A stretch of DNA of 64,000 nt from Psilocybe azurescens (GCA_023853785.1 JAJIRX010000028.1:1-64000), one strand, 5' to 3'; positions 1-12,582 are shown, counted from the stretch's first letter. Numbers and translations are program-made. The notes: a model not told the origin generated them from the letters alone.

Positions 1-122
1 AAAATACAAAAACACACCATAATACAGAGTTAGGGGATCCAATAGGAAAGGAAAATGTGCAGTTTATGTATTAGTATTGTTTTCTTTAACAGAGATGTTA
101 TTTAGATACACACTACTACAGC

Positions 123-1955
123 ATGCTAGAAATGCGCTTTTCAGTCTTCAGAGTCAAAAATTCTAGAAGAAAAATGCAACAAACCTTTCAATGCATAGTT
201 CCAAAAGAAGATGATACAGCACAATCCTATCTGGGTCCGAGTTCGCAAGTCTTCTCCATCATCAAGGAGCACGTACCACACAACACAGAAATTGATGGAC
301 ATGAATTCTTTTGAAGATAGCCAGGCCTTGCAGATATTGAACCAGAAGTGGACCTAGACTCAGACTCAGACTTGGAGTCATTGGATGGCAACTCAGAGAT
401 CAATGTACCCAACAAAATCAATGTGAATGGTGTTGAAATAGAAATGCCGCCTTCAGGACCACCAAAAAGATATGGCTACACACCTTTTATACCCAAAGAT
501 GCACCATGACAGTGTGCTGGTCATCTTCATGTTGTGCCTACCATAAAATCTGCTGATGAAGCACTCATTGATCTCAACAAACACATGCGACCAAAGCGAG
601 ATACTGGAGCTGGACACAAGAATCCAGATATTGATATCTGGACCTGTGCACATCTAGAAGTAATGTGTTCAATGCTCAATATGTTCACCAACCCAATTTC
701 AAAAACTTATTGCCACTGGGTCATCTTCACTTCAAGGGGCTACTGGGATCAGATGAGGGCTGCCACTGCGCTTTGTCGTACCTTCAACAACTGTGTTGAG
801 CATTCATGGATGACCAAAAGTCTTACCTATCAACCCTTTGGAGACTGGAATGAGAGTATGCTGGCCAACGAACCTAAAAAACAAAATCAACATCTATCTT
901 CTATCAATCAGAAATGAAATATCTGCACGGAAATTGATGGACTTTCTTGCTGAGCCAGACATCATGCAGAAATTTGGTATCAAAAAAAGATAAGCCAGAA
1001 AACAGCTTGTTGTTACCTTAATTCACTGGGCTACCACTATAAGGCCACCCAAGGATCAATACGCTGATGGCCATGAGCGGGACGATGTGGTCTTCTATCA
1101 GAAAAATGTCTTCTTACCACAATGGCGTCACATTCAGAAAGGATGGCAATGTGGGATGCAAAGCTAGTTGAATCAGCTCCTCAAGATTCCTTGAATAAAA
1201 GGATCATCACATGGTTTCACAATGAATCAGTCTTCTCGCACACAATTGACGGAAGAAAGGTTGGTATCATAAGATGCCACTGCAAAACTGTGCAAAAGGC
1301 AAAGGTGCATCATTGATGGTGGCAGATTTTGTGTCAGTAGACTTTGGATGGCTTTGATCACCAGATGAAAAAGAAAATGCACGCCGACTTTTTTAAACCT
1401 GGGGCAAAGCGCAATGGATATTTCTCCAACGATGAAATCCAGGAACAAGCTCAGGCGGCAATGGACATACTGCTGAAATATTACCCACAGTACCACCATG
1501 TTTTGGTCTATGACAATGCAACAACTCATCTCAAGCAGGCAGAGAACGCATTATCAGCACGGCATACATATGCCTAAGAACATCACAAAGGAAGGCCATA
1601 ACTGGGAATTGAGGTCACAAAATGCGATCCACTCACCGGAAAGCCTATCTACAAGCCCACTGTGAACTGAACTTCATTGCTGAATAATGCTGGGGACATG
1701 CAAAACAATCTGTAGGACTTACCCTGCATCTTCTGATGAAGATCATTTGGAGAAAACCTTGTCACATCTCTTGAGTCAATCCCCTTATCAATGATGCGCA
1801 AATTCAGCAACTGATCTCTTCATTTCATGGATGCATATAGCTGTGGTTTAAATGGGAGACAAGCAGCTTGGGCTTTGAGGAGGTATTGTGGGCACCGTGT
1901 CCTGCCCAACAAAATAATGGAGGAGCTTGGGAAACACAGTATTGTCTAGCTGTCA
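123..1955 (+). pseudogene. Decayed DDE-superfamily transposase-like gene
   Basis: Conceptual translation in shifting frames recovers, in order, an acidic Asp/Ser-rich N-terminus (about 345-415), a helical region (534-880), the stretch YADGHERDDVVFYQ (about 1060-1103), WFHNESVF (about 1213-1236), a segment ending in VLVYDNATTH (about 1500-1530), and a C-terminal FMDAYSCGLNGRQAAWALRR (about 1826-1885). This order matches the large DDE-endonuclease proteins that are repetitive in Agaricomycetes. Several in-frame stops and frame changes separate the blocks, so no long ORF survives. The residue I would expect to be the first catalytic Asp (HDES in relatives, from memory) reads Asn. No clear terminal inverted repeats were found around it. 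It is an inactive relic; the superfamily assignment beyond DDE-like is inference. Confidence 0.75.
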
Positions 1956-2935
1956 TTCATGAGAGTTTTGAGAGGCAGAGTGAGAGCGGAAGGAAGCGTT
2001 GTTGAACCAATCTGTTGTGATCATTGATCAAATATTGATTGACCTTCTTTGGAAAATAACTCACTCAATTCTTCACAGATCACTATAAAAATTTTAGATA
2101 ATATTTAAACATCTATTACTATCATTTGTGGGAAGCAGAATTCTAATTTTCGAGCCCAATGTTCATAAATTTGCATTTACTGTGTTTTTGCGAGCACCTT
2201 CCATTTTTGGACACCTCTGTCACCTTTTAGTCACATCTCAGATGTCTGTCGAATAGGATGGCCCACATCTAAGAGTAGAAGACATGCGCTTGTGTCTACA
2301 TCACATGATCATTGCGTGACAAAATCACTGGAAAACATGTAAAATCCCTTGGGGCATACTCAAATCTTGGTTAAATAAAATTTTGGCTGCAAAAGTTGCT
2401 TTATTAAAATAAGAATGACTTGTTGGAAACAATTTTTGAAACTATGTCAAAAAGTTGCCCTTGGGAAATATGAAGTGACTTGAAGCACAAGAGTAAGTCA
2501 ACAGCATGGTCGGGTGTGGAAACAGCAGTGAGTCACACAGGAGGTCACATACACGTGATGTTGACAGTAGCGCATGTCCTCTACCTTACCTTAAGTCCTG
2601 TCAGTGTCGCTCATAGTATGTTCAATCAGATTAACAAGTCAGCTAGATTTTTAATAAGGGTTGTACATGCCATGTACACCTCTATGGACTTGTATTCCCT
2701 TTCAACTCTTGAAATATTTCCTGTCAGATGACTAATAAATTTCAACACCCTTTCATGGGTATTGTAAAGGTATAGTTACCATTCTATATACATCGGAATC
2801 CTAGGGAATTAATTTACTGTCATTGACATTCCCACAAACATTATTTTACCTTTCACTTAGGGTAGAATTTTAGCAGTGTGTTATAAGCTAATGGGAATAC
2901 CATATATGGATTTTGAGCACCACAAGGGGCTTGAA
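1956..2935. other. Gene-free AT-rich stretch
   Basis: Only short ORFs without recognisable domains occur here. It may include the 3' remnant of the transposase copy upstream. I see no RNA gene or convincing coding exon. Confidence 0.5.
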
Positions 2936-3365
2936 CACTGCTGGCACTGACCAATGTAAGTAAAACTTACAGTGAATTAAATACAGAACTTATGTAAGAA
3001 TTGCTGTAAGTATGACATACAGCACTTCTGTTTGAAAATAATACAGATAACAAACAGTATTTCTGTTTCTAAGCTGTAAGTCAATAATACACTGGAATAA
3101 AGAGAATTTCTATTCTTTGTCTGTTTGTTAAATATACAGAATAGCTGTATGTAATTGCTGTATGTTATACAAACACGAGTTCTATAAATAAAACTTACAG
3201 TCAAAGTACAGAATTTATGTATATAATTGCTGTAAATAAAACTTACACTGAAATATACAGTATTCAACTCACTCAGCAAGTCAATGAGTGCATGAAGAAT
3301 TCGCATTTCGAGCGTGATGGCAACTTGCACTCGACAAAAAATGACTTTATTCAAACACTGGAATT
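2936..3365 (+). repeat. Left long terminal inverted repeat of fold-back element
   Basis: Matches the reverse complement of 4274-4701 over its whole length with scattered substitutions and short indels. Contains tandem-like runs of acttacag/ctgtaagt motifs every 30-70 bp. Confidence 0.85.
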
Positions 3366-4273
3366 GACTTGCTTTACATTCAATTTAATTTCATTGGTAC
3401 AAAGACGTGCACTATCATTCAATTTAATCAATTTAATGTCATTGACACATGCTTTACTAACTACAAAAATCAAGCATCAGTAAGTCTTCTGTAAACGACA
3501 AGGCCAAAATGAAAAGCAAGTCTATTGTGGAAGAGGTAAATCTTTCCTGGTGAGAAGGACTATGGTTGTTGAAGTAGGTACAAATTAGATGTTTGGTAGT
3601 GTGGTAGGCTCGATCTCGATGTGGCTTGGATGGCGAAGCAATTTATCAGAGTAAAAATGTGGGGTTTATTCACTAGGGGATCCAACTCCTGCATATTGTC
3701 CGTATATACGAATCCTAGTGTGCGCGTTCTCTTACACCACCGGATGCCATTTCCGAATGTGAAATCATATCTAAGTGCCCATTTGAATAAATTCAAATAA
3801 AGAAGTGCATATCGAGCGGTTGAAGGATGAATCACGGGCGTGCCAATGGCTTTCAGGAGTTCCTAGGCTCACATACGGCTCAGCCTTGCTCAAGGGCGTT
3901 CCCCATCGTAGCCCTTCAACTACATTGTGGCTTTGCATCTCCAGCAGGGGATTGACACGGCGGCGTCCGTCCTCGTGCGCTTGGCTGCTTGTACATAGTA
4001 AAAGGGATAAAAAAAACCAAATGAAAAAGATAAAGGAAAATGAAATAAAATTGTTAATACAACTTGCCGTGATCCTGTTCCACCGTTCGTGATCGGATTG
4101 TGTTATACCGTTGACGTACATTGGAGAGGGTATGTTGTTGGTGGTTGAACGTCGTTGAGGCTTCACGGGCGATTGATAAGTGCATAATATTATGCGAATG
4201 GCAGCGCGGACGCCCGAGTCATGAGAATGTTGACTTAGCTCTCCACAAGTGCATCGTCAATCTCCTCCACACT

Positions 4274-4701
4274 ATTCCAGTGTTTGAATAAAATCATCTT
4301 TGTCGAGTGCAAGTCGCCATTGCACTCAAAATGCGAATTCTTCACACACTCATTGACTTGCTGAGTGAGTTGAATACTGTATATTTCAGTGTAAGTTTTA
4401 CTTACAGCAATTATATACATAAATTCTGTACTTTGACTGTAAGTTTTATTTATAGAACTCGTGTTTGTATAACATACAGCAATTACATACAGCTATTCTG
4501 TATATTTAACAAACAGACAAAGAATAGAAATTCTCTTTATTCCAGTGTATTATTGACTTACAGCTTAGAAACAAAAATACTGTTTGTTATCTGTATTATT
4601 TTCAAACAGAAGTGCTGTATGTCATACTTACAGCAATTCTTACATAAGTTCTGTATTTAAATTGCTGTAAGTTTTACTTACACTGGTCAATGCCAGCAGT
4701 G
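4274..4701 (-). repeat. Right long terminal inverted repeat of fold-back element
   Basis: Inverted partner of 2936-3365. The inner ends of both arms stop at the shared sequence caaacactggaat, after which the two sides diverge. Confidence 0.85.
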
Positions 4702-5150
4702 GAAATGAAATGACTTTTGATGATGGATGACCTGGCTCAACGGCCCCATAGTTGGAAGCTGCCCTGGTGGACTTGACACATCTGGCGGACCCACTGTCAA
4801 TGTCACCTTCTCAAACATCAAATTTGGTAACATAGGTTCGACCTTCCAGTCTTTCTTGTGATAAAAATTAGACCATTGCTTGCAGGTTGTTGCCTAAAAG
4901 CTGGTCAGTAGTGGCTTACTGGCTTGTATTTGCATATAGAATGGTCTATCCAACTGATCAAATGCAGTCTGCGAGGCATGGAATATACTAAGCAAAAATG
5001 AACAAGTATATATGCAGTGATACATGGTGCTCAAAGCTCGGGAGTTTGAAATTTTATACACACCCTAACATGCTGCCTATATTAAAACCCCTGATACACT
5101 TCCACATTATCTGTCTATTATTCAATGCGATGATAACGATTTCCATCTTA
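4702..5150. other. Intergenic, 3' flank of DUF6535 gene
   Basis: No coding signal. The last ~55 bp before 5151 are conserved in the truncated DUF6535 copy near 14.82 kb, so the duplication included this 3' flank. Confidence 0.5.
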
Positions 5151-8115
5151 TCAAGGTGCACTGGCAGGGTAGATGAGTGCATTCATTCGATCCAAATCAC
5201 CAACCAATGAATCCATCCATCCATCCCTGCCCTCATTCGATTCTGCAAATCTCCTAAAGGTTGACTCCACCTTTCTCCAGATGGGTTCATGAGGTCGAAG
5301 CTCACATAACTTCAGTAACGCCGGGACCCAGATTGCTGCAATCTCTGGCAGCCACCACTGACATGCAGCGACAGTCTTGTTGAGCACAGTGAGAAAGTCA
5401 GAATTGAAAATATGGTCAAGCCTGCTCTCCGAGGCTTTATCAATGATACTAGCCTCATGATTGTGAGGTGGCAATGGCAATGGCAACGGTGGAAGGATGA
5501 CATGAGAAGAAGAGGAAGAATAGCTCTCTGCCGTGGAGCCGTACAAATAAACAGATGTTCCGCAGACAGTCCAGCTGGAGACGGCGACTGTCAGTATCGC
5601 CAGTCTGCGCCGCTGGCAGCAGAACAGCGATACCCTTTCCTTCGATGAATGTATCCACAATAGCTGGATCGGGATTCAAAAGCAACGGCTCAAGCAGTCG
5701 CAGAGCAGACCCGACCATCACCCGTGGGTCGGTTGTCGACCACAGTGCCTGCAGCAGTGCCTTGACAAACAGAGCGTGTTCCACCCTCTTCAACATAACC
5801 GGCGGATATAGAATCTGGTGGACATCTGCTAGCACGCTGCTAGGCAGGTTCTTGATGCGCCCGTCGAGGTATAATCTTGACAAACCCTGTTGGGCAACAG
5901 GCTTCAGTGGACTTATAGACCGAGTGCGCATCTTGGGTGTATTGATCTTGTTTGGTGCAAATGCGAGGGATGCCAAGCGTACAAACCGTGGCAAGTATAT
6001 CTAGAAGCTCATCATCCACACCGTAGCTGGATGGATTGCTAACAATTTTGGCTAGTGAGGGTATGATAAGTTCACAGAATTGCTCTTGCCGTTTGTCTTC
6101 ATTGTTGAAGACTGTTAAGTCAGCTTCACCACCAGTCATACAGCTAAGAGACAGAGCAATGGCACTGCGGACCTGAGAGGCAAAGGTGTGCTTGGTGTTA
6201 TGTAGGAGCTGAAGGAGGATGGGAACGGCCTTCTTTGCGATATGGTCTTTAGGCTCTAAATTGTGCTCTTGAAAGGAAAGAGCACTGGAGGAAGGTGTCA
6301 AGTAACCAACATTGCATCTGATGACTAAATTCGACTTGGCCTTCCGCACATTGGGAGAGATAGGAAACGATCAGGAGACGACCATCTTTTGCTTGAAGGG
6401 ATGCGGCGATAGCACGTGTGCATGCTGCTATAGCACTGACATTGCTGAGACCTTTCACCCCGCGCAATGCGCTCTAGCCGGCTCAATCAACTCATGTGGC
6501 CATTTCTGCGATGTCCCATATGTCAACCGCATCCATGCCCTGCAATACTTCTCCGCATGCTCGGCCTTCAAGATATACCACTGTGAGTCCAGGGTGACAT
6601 CTCTGTGGAAACATTTCCTAAACTCCTCCAGAATGAGAGACACTGCTCCCGCTTTCCGAAGGACATGGAATGCTGTGAAATTGCGAGGAAGCCCACCAAT
6701 AGCTTGTAGGCCAACCACATTGGCAGTCACATTCAGGCACTTGTCAAAAAGCCAAACTAAACAAGAGGCATCGACAAAATCGTTAGATTGCATATGAACC
6801 AAATGATAATCTAATTAAACCATAATAATATCAGTAATACAATCTATCACACAAATGAGTTGAAAGTAAAAACTGGCCTGGCTCTTTCCAAAGAATAGTT
6901 AATTCTTGCATCACTGTATCCAACTCTTCTTGAGACGAATCTAATGTTGTCAAGCTTCGGTACTGTTCCATCAAGCAGCGCAGCTGGTCTGCGATAGGGT
7001 GGCGGTACGGACAATCTGGGTAAACCATCGATAACCACACAGAGCCAAAATATAATCCATAAGCAAGAGCAACTATGACAAAGGTCACGACCGTGATGGC
7101 AAGATTTCCGGACCATAGAAGGACAATCAGACCGGCAAAAAAAAAGTAACAAGGAGACGTGAAGTAGTAAAGGGAGTGCGCTGATGACTGCCGCCACATG
7201 CCATGTTTGGGCCTGATTGTATCGGCGTTGACGTTGGCGGGCTCTATGCTGAGGGGGAGCCGGAAATGTCAGGTGTGGCCTGCAGCCATTGCTTTGCTAG
7301 CATAGAGAAAAGTCCCGCTGAAAGACTGCAGACTAGCGCTGCGAACCAGAGGCCGTTGACCCATCGAACTTCAACCAGTGTCGGTGTGGCATCCATAACC
7401 TTGGTGAGTCGCGAAGAGTTCAAAGATGTGGCTAGGGCGCCAGTTTGTTCAGAAAGATATTGAGATAATAAGGTGTTTGTGGTGTCCAAAGGATTAGGGA
7501 TCAGGAGTTGGTATGATTGGATGATGAAGGTAGTTAGAACGGCCGAAAATAAGCCCGTCTTTTGGCATGGAAAGCGGTGAGACAAATGGCAAAGCATAAT
7601 AGTGAAAGTTTACGCACAAAAACAAGAAGGACATCGATACCTCTATTGGACGCGTCCACTGTGGCGGCATCGGTTTTGGTGCTCTCTTCGTTATAGACAT
7701 GCCATACGTTTGCATATTCTGCGGCTTCGAGACCTATCCAAGATATTTATTAGATGTGACTAAAACGGAGTAACTTAGTTGTATGAAGTCTGATATACGG
7801 ACCATATTCTAGTTCAAACTCTTCAGGAGGAAATTGAAGATCCAAATGGGAGCTTGCGTACCAGTCAACCTTGTAGGGATTTTTCTCAATGTGAGTCGAT
7901 GTTGAAGTGGAAAGAATGATGCTTACGAGAGAATTATTTTCCGAGGAAGGAAGATCGTCTGAACCACCTAGGCTGAGGTTCGAAGGAGGGGAAAAGGAAA
8001 AAGCCTCAAGTACACTGTAAGGAGGGCCACCACCCGAGCTCGGCAAATTCTTCAATGTTGGTGTGGTGATATCTTGCAGGTCCAGGGACTTCCTGCAATT
8101 CTCATGGCTATCCAT
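5151..8115 (-). CDS. DUF6535 membrane protein with helical-repeat C-terminus
   Basis: Multi-exon gene. The start is set at the ATG giving MDSHENCRKS; reading further 5' begins with a non-ATG codon. Order: a Ser-rich disordered N-terminus (about residues 1-105), an exon with VWHVYNEESTKTDAATVD and NRGIDVLLVF, then the DUF6535 core with four hydrophobic helices (GLFSAVLTTFIIQSYQLL; GLWFAALVCSLSAGLFSM; YYFTSPCYFFFAGLIVLLW; AITVVTFVIVALAYGLYFG). The C-terminal ~450 residues form amphipathic helices resembling ARM/HEAT-type repeats, for example AVPILLQLLHNTKHTF. The family is abundant in Agaricomycetes and its function is unknown. Most frame changes fit short introns, but one at a C4 run (6458-6461) and one near 6270 need a base change, so it is either lightly eroded or misassembled. 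A truncated paralogue lies at 14.8 kb. Confidence 0.75.
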
Positions 8116-9607
8116 GTTTGAAGAAGAAAGGGAAATGTAGCCAGCAGCTGCACTGCACTGCACTGCACAAGCGAAACTTATATGCCAAAGATCCAGAAAT
8201 AAGATATTGAAGAGTCATGCATCATTAGCCACGACAAGAGTTCGAGTCCTGGTGTAAATGGTAACTCGAAGTAAATACGCACAGCCCAGTACCAATAATA
8301 CATGAAATGGTTCCCCAGGTTCTAGAAAGTTCCTGGCAAATGAGCAGGTGCCTTAACAAAGATAAATTCTTCACAGGACCATTCTAATTATAAGGCTATT
8401 ACGCACCTGATTTAGCTCTTCAATTTGGATAAGTTTCTAGAAGAGATTTATAAAAATTCAAGAGCATACTGGAAGGCCTCATCTGTTGTGATATCTTGTC
8501 CCGACAAATATAGCCCGAAGCCATCCAGTAGTTTGAATGGGATAGGAGCTTCCATTTCGAAAATTCAGATGGTGTTGTCATGTACTCCAATATGTACGGC
8601 ATGAACCTGTTGAGGCTACAGCAGAAGACACTGGTGATTATCCTGGTAATTATCGTACAGAAACAGAACATAAATGAGTGCTGCTGGCGAGAAGAGCAAC
8701 GAGTACAAGTTTGTACCGTATAGTATTGTACGAGGTGATGGCAAACCTGGATCCCCACTCCCGCTTACTAAGCCGGTCGAACCGTTTCCTTTTCGCACAT
8801 TCAACACATGCTCACAACCAACTCACAACGCACTTAGCACAAAGTGAGCACAGCCGATGCATAATCTCTATGGAACAGGTTGTTCGATGCAAGCTCAATA
8901 TTGCTCATAGCCCCGTAATGCCATGTCGCACGTCAGCATTCTAGGATGTCATTTATCATCACTCACCTTATTCGTCGTTTGCATAGGCTGCTTTCAAGCT
9001 TGTTGGATACCTAGTGCTATTTTTCTATCGCCGTACTGCGAGTCACATTATTGATTAAGCTGCAATGGCGGACAGTAATATGTATGGGTTCGGTATGTTG
9101 CTCTTATGTCGAGAGGTGCCTCACCAAAAGCACCGCCGTGCTTGGCATCGGCATATGTGCATAGCAGGCGCATAACGCGCCTGCGCGATCGAAAAGTTTT
9201 CTTGCTTTTATGTTTACATTTATTTCTAACCATTAAATTTTCGTACTATAAATTCCCTCATTCCCATCCGATGCACCTCAGTCGGTTCTATATCTGACTG
9301 AGGTGAGCATCCTTCATAACGTAGCTCCATATTAGATTACTGATCACGTATCTACACTAGTATTATTGTGTAACAGGTAGTGTAGCGTATCAATATAGTC
9401 GGTTCTATATCTGACTGAGTATTATTGTGTAACAAGCTTCTTCCTGTACATTGGGCTATTCCGGAATCCTTCGACACGGTGCTCGACTCCATTGGGATGT
9501 TGCGCAGCTCATCTGCTATCGTACCCTCTTTCATGGTGATCATACGTGCAAGTACAGCATTATGGAAAGTTAATAATATACTTACTGTTCCTCAAAGATC
9601 TTAAATC
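8116..9607. other. Intergenic with short direct repeats
   Basis: No convincing gene. A CACTG-type microsatellite lies at about 8149-8167, in the 5' flank of the DUF6535 gene. The sequence agtcggttctatatctgact occurs at about 9279 and 9396, and tattattgtgtaaca at about 9360 and 9420, forming two interleaved direct repeats of unknown origin. Confidence 0.5.
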
Positions 9608-9796
9608 CTCTCTCCATATCTCCTGGCAGCCGTTTGCAACTCGAAGCACATAAACCATGATGTTCTCAAAACGTATGAGCCAGTTGGAGTGAGGATTGAG
9701 GATGACATTGTTGTTACCTACGACGGGGATCATAATCTGGCGACTGGAAGGAACGATGTTGCTTGGATCGAAGCTGTCTGCTCAGGCGAAATCTAA
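9608..9796 (+). pseudogene. Peptidase M24 (Xaa-Pro) C-terminal fragment
   Basis: An uninterrupted 62-codon reading frame plus stop is collinear with the last exon of the intact peptidase at 60.4 kb. It reads LSPYLLAAVCNSKHINHDVL, then the metal-ligand segment VGVRIEDDIVV, and ends EAVCSGEI. The rest of the gene, including the other metal ligands, is absent, so this is an orphan 3' end. It lies upstream of the DUF6533 genes on the same strand, as the full peptidase does at the other end of the window, which marks it as the edge of an inverted segmental duplication. Confidence 0.85.
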
Positions 9797-10451
9797 TTAA
9801 TGCCCATCTACTACATATAGCGGTCAGGTGAGAACTTAATGTTGTACTCTGGGCCGAAATATGAGAATTGATGATACTCTATCTCACAGATCATTGCTTC
9901 CGGTGATAAATAAAATAGAATGTACTTTTAGTCTGGCATCTGCTTATCATCAACTTTTGTAGTGAAACAGAAATCTATGGTATCATCTCTCTCGGAGGAA
10001 CGACTGATATTATTCTAGGAACCCGTTGACCAGGTTATCATCGGGAGTCATGGTTCTTGATTCTCGCTTTTCTTCCGCATTCTTGATGATTTGATAAGCC
10101 TGTAGAACAAATTTTCACAGCAGGGGAAGTCGAGGTCATTATTGATTGCCTATCTTTATATCAGAATGATGTTGACGACATGTAGGCGACAGTCCATGGC
10201 ATATATTTGTTGATCACTTTGGTCTCAACTTCATCACCAACTCACGGCCCACCTCGATCGCCAAATTTGATTATCGCTGCGAACCTCGGAGATGATTTAA
10301 AAGTAAGGGCCCATCATCCGTGACTTTCCTTCCCTATAGCGTTGTTTTGCAGCGCGTCTCACCTCCTGAAGAGCTGTATGAGGATCTCACTTCCCAAGTA
10401 TAGTAAAGGTAGCTGAAATCTGAAAATTTGGTATTTTTCCACCCTATTTTC

Positions 10452-10470
10452 GTTTATAGCCTGAATCCCC
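10452..10470 (+). promoter_or_regulatory. TATA-like array box of DUF6533 copy 1
   Basis: gtttatagcctgaatcccc lies about 70-85 bp upstream of the ATG. It is a shortened version of the box found upstream of copies 2, 4, 5, 6 and 7: a tttata core followed by a cgacttgaatccc-like tail. Confidence 0.5.
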
Positions 10471-10536
10471 ATAATCACACGACAGACATAAAGCCTCGTC
10501 CTTCTGTGAGTTATACTATCTTTTGCTCTTCATCGG

Positions 10537-12156
10537 ATGGCCAGCGCAAGTACAATAATTGGTATCTCCTCGAACAGTTATGAAATGTAAGTGCAAATGT
10601 GTACCTCACTGTCTATACTGTCGGTTAACCTGGGTTCTCATTTTTAGCTGGGTCCATAACTACATTCATTATTCGGCTATGTCGTGTCTATTTTACGATC
10701 ATATAATCACCTTCGGAACCGAAGTAGACTACATTTGGAGGCGGCCGAAGACACTGAGCGCCTACCTGTTTTTTATTCATAGATATTTCGCTGTGGTGAC
10801 AAACATTATGCTGTTTATCCCCGCATTCGACGAAGCTACAGGAAGCGGCTCAGGTCCTGAGGTGATTTCTTTAAATAAAATTTCATTTGATTGGCATATC
10901 TAAGTTTTGCAATATCGCACAGAGGTCTGATTTACTGTGACCAGATGTTGGCCAACAAACTCAATGGAATCACTTCTAGATGCTTCATAGAAGCTCCGGG
11001 AATATTTCGTGAATTTCTTGTAGTGGGAAGTGAAATTCTTGTATGCAGTGAGTAAATTTCTATCAGCCTCAGGTCTTCCAATGGTTCACTAATGCACGTA
11101 TTTGCTGAATGTTCAGTATTTCTCAGCCTAAGAATATACGCCCTGTATAAGAGATCACGTCGCTTGTTACTTTTCATGGTAGTGGTAGCCCTAATCCTTA
11201 CAGTAACATCGCTGGTATGTCTTGAACCTGCTTTTTTGTTTCTTGATATAAGGGTCCTTAGACTAATCACCAATTTATGCAATGCCAGGTAATGTTAACT
11301 CGTAAACAAGCATCAGATACTACAACACCTGACGGTTGTCAATTTGGCATATCTCATGAAACGTACGTACCTGCTCATTGACGGCCTGTACCAGAGTATC
11401 TTTTTGATCGATTTTACCTTGTTCTCAAAATTTAATCAGCGCAATCAGTGAGCTTATCTGCTGGTCTCACATCGTACTAATCCTTTCTAATTCTCAAAAT
11501 TTATACATAGAATTAGCAGGAGCTTGGGAATGCCTCATCGTATACGATTCTCTTATTTTCGGACTAATCCTACATCAAATATTGAAGGATAGGACTCGCT
11601 TACCTACCATTGGACTGAACAGATTGTCTCTAGAATCTTTGCTTCTGAGAGATGGTGTGTACTTTTCCAGATGTTAGGTCTTCTCGTTTAAAATGTTTTA
11701 TACTACGTCAGGTGTCGTATATTACCTGTAGGTATTGCTCTCAAACTCTCAAATTATAATGCTCCTTTTTTGGCTGCTTACAATGTCTGATAGGATAGCA
11801 GTCATACTCAACATGACCAACACAGTTACTTTCTATGTAATTATGCCACGCTTTTAATACCATACTTATTACTAATAATTCTGTTTAGCTCCCCAAGTGA
11901 GTCCCTTTGTTCTCCTAAATTTCTAAGGAAAACTTATCACTGGCTGATTCGTCAGCCAATCTTGCGCGGTTGTCTGTCTACGCTATCGTGCAAGTGAGAG
12001 TCAGACTCTATGATATTCTACATTTGAAGCTGACCGTTGCTTAGTATTTCTGTTATCATGATGTCTCGGCTCATGCTCAACTTACATGAAAGAGCCGATG
12101 TCGGTATAATGTCGAAGCCCTCGCAGATCCCTTCATTTATTTTCGAGGAAATATGA
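10537..12156 (+). CDS. DUF6533 multi-pass membrane protein, copy 1 (subtype A)
   Basis: First exon from ATG 10537 reads MASASTIIGISSNSYE and ends at a gtaagt donor. The next exon carries the DUF6533 signature FYDHIITFGTEVDYIWRRP with RYFAVVTNIM. Further exons encode FREFLVVGSEILVC, the helix around FLSLRIYALYKRSRR, a Cys/Gly exon (PDGCQFGISHE), ELAGAWECLIVYDSLIFG, a last hydrophobic helix, and the conserved end MSRLMLNLHE. About seven membrane helices and 8-9 exons are expected. An exon that is continuous in other copies has an in-frame TAG (11729-11731), which is bypassed if 11728-11793 (66 nt, GT..AG) is spliced. The family's function is unknown. Its closest relative in the window is copy 7. 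Confidence 0.75.
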
Positions 12157-12546
12157 ATAAATCTCTATCTAAATGCGCTCATTGTGTAATCACACGTACA
12201 AGACGAGTAAAAACTTCTATTTATTACCTGTATGCATATGGTATAAGTTCATGTAATTTCGTCGATCCCGTTGGTCTCAATTTCATGACCAACCCAAGCC
12301 CGAATGAATCACCTTACAACTGTTGGAAACCGGGCCAACCGTAGATTTCCTGCATAGTGTCTAAAGTGCCATTTTTGTGAATACATTTGATTGCTCTGAG
12401 CTCGTGGTCTGCATTTCATAGACCTCCCGACGAACTGTAAAACAATCTCACTTCCAAAGCACAGCACAGCAAAGTCAGCAGATGCCTGATACTCATGGCA
12501 GTTGAAAGATGAACGATCACATCTTTATATTTGTCACCTTGAGCTT
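12157..12546. other. Spacer between DUF6533 copies 1 and 2
   Basis: Non-coding. Its left half matches the reverse complement of about 57.75-57.95 kb, downstream of copy 7. Nothing else is recognised. Confidence 0.55.
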
Positions 12547-12582
12547 TTGTTTATAATCCTCATGAAAACGACTTGAATCCCA
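12547..12582 (+). promoter_or_regulatory. TATA-like array box of DUF6533 copy 2
   Basis: tgtttataatcctcatg followed by aaaacgacttgaatccc, ending about 45 bp before the ATG at 12627. Shared with copies 4, 5, 6 and 7 on the opposite strand. Confidence 0.55.

Larger units (their letters stand above)
2936..4701. mobile_element. CACTA-like non-autonomous fold-back transposon
   Basis: The element begins CACTGCTGGC and ends GCCAGCAGTG and is flanked on both sides by GAA (2933-2935 and 4702-4704), a plausible 3-bp target-site duplication. Its arms, 2936-3365 and 4274-4701, are near-identical inverted repeats of about 430 bp around a 0.9-kb core. The arms are packed with CTGTAAGT-type motifs and their complements, like the subterminal repeats of CACTA (EnSpm/CMC) elements, which have CACTR ends and 2-3 bp duplications. 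The core has no recognisable transposase, so the element is non-autonomous. The near-mirror ORFs within the two arms are a by-product of the inverted repeat. Superfamily assignment rests on ends and duplication length only. Confidence 0.7.

Noticed and set aside
2977..4660. Pair of related ORFs (125 and 117 codons) that look like a duplicated gene
   Set aside because: They are the two arms of the fold-back element read in opposite directions. Composition reflects the CTGTAAGT repeats, not a protein family.
9279..9434. Interleaved short direct repeats as an attachment site or integron-like structure
   Set aside because: Only two copies of each and no associated recombinase; more likely small local duplications.
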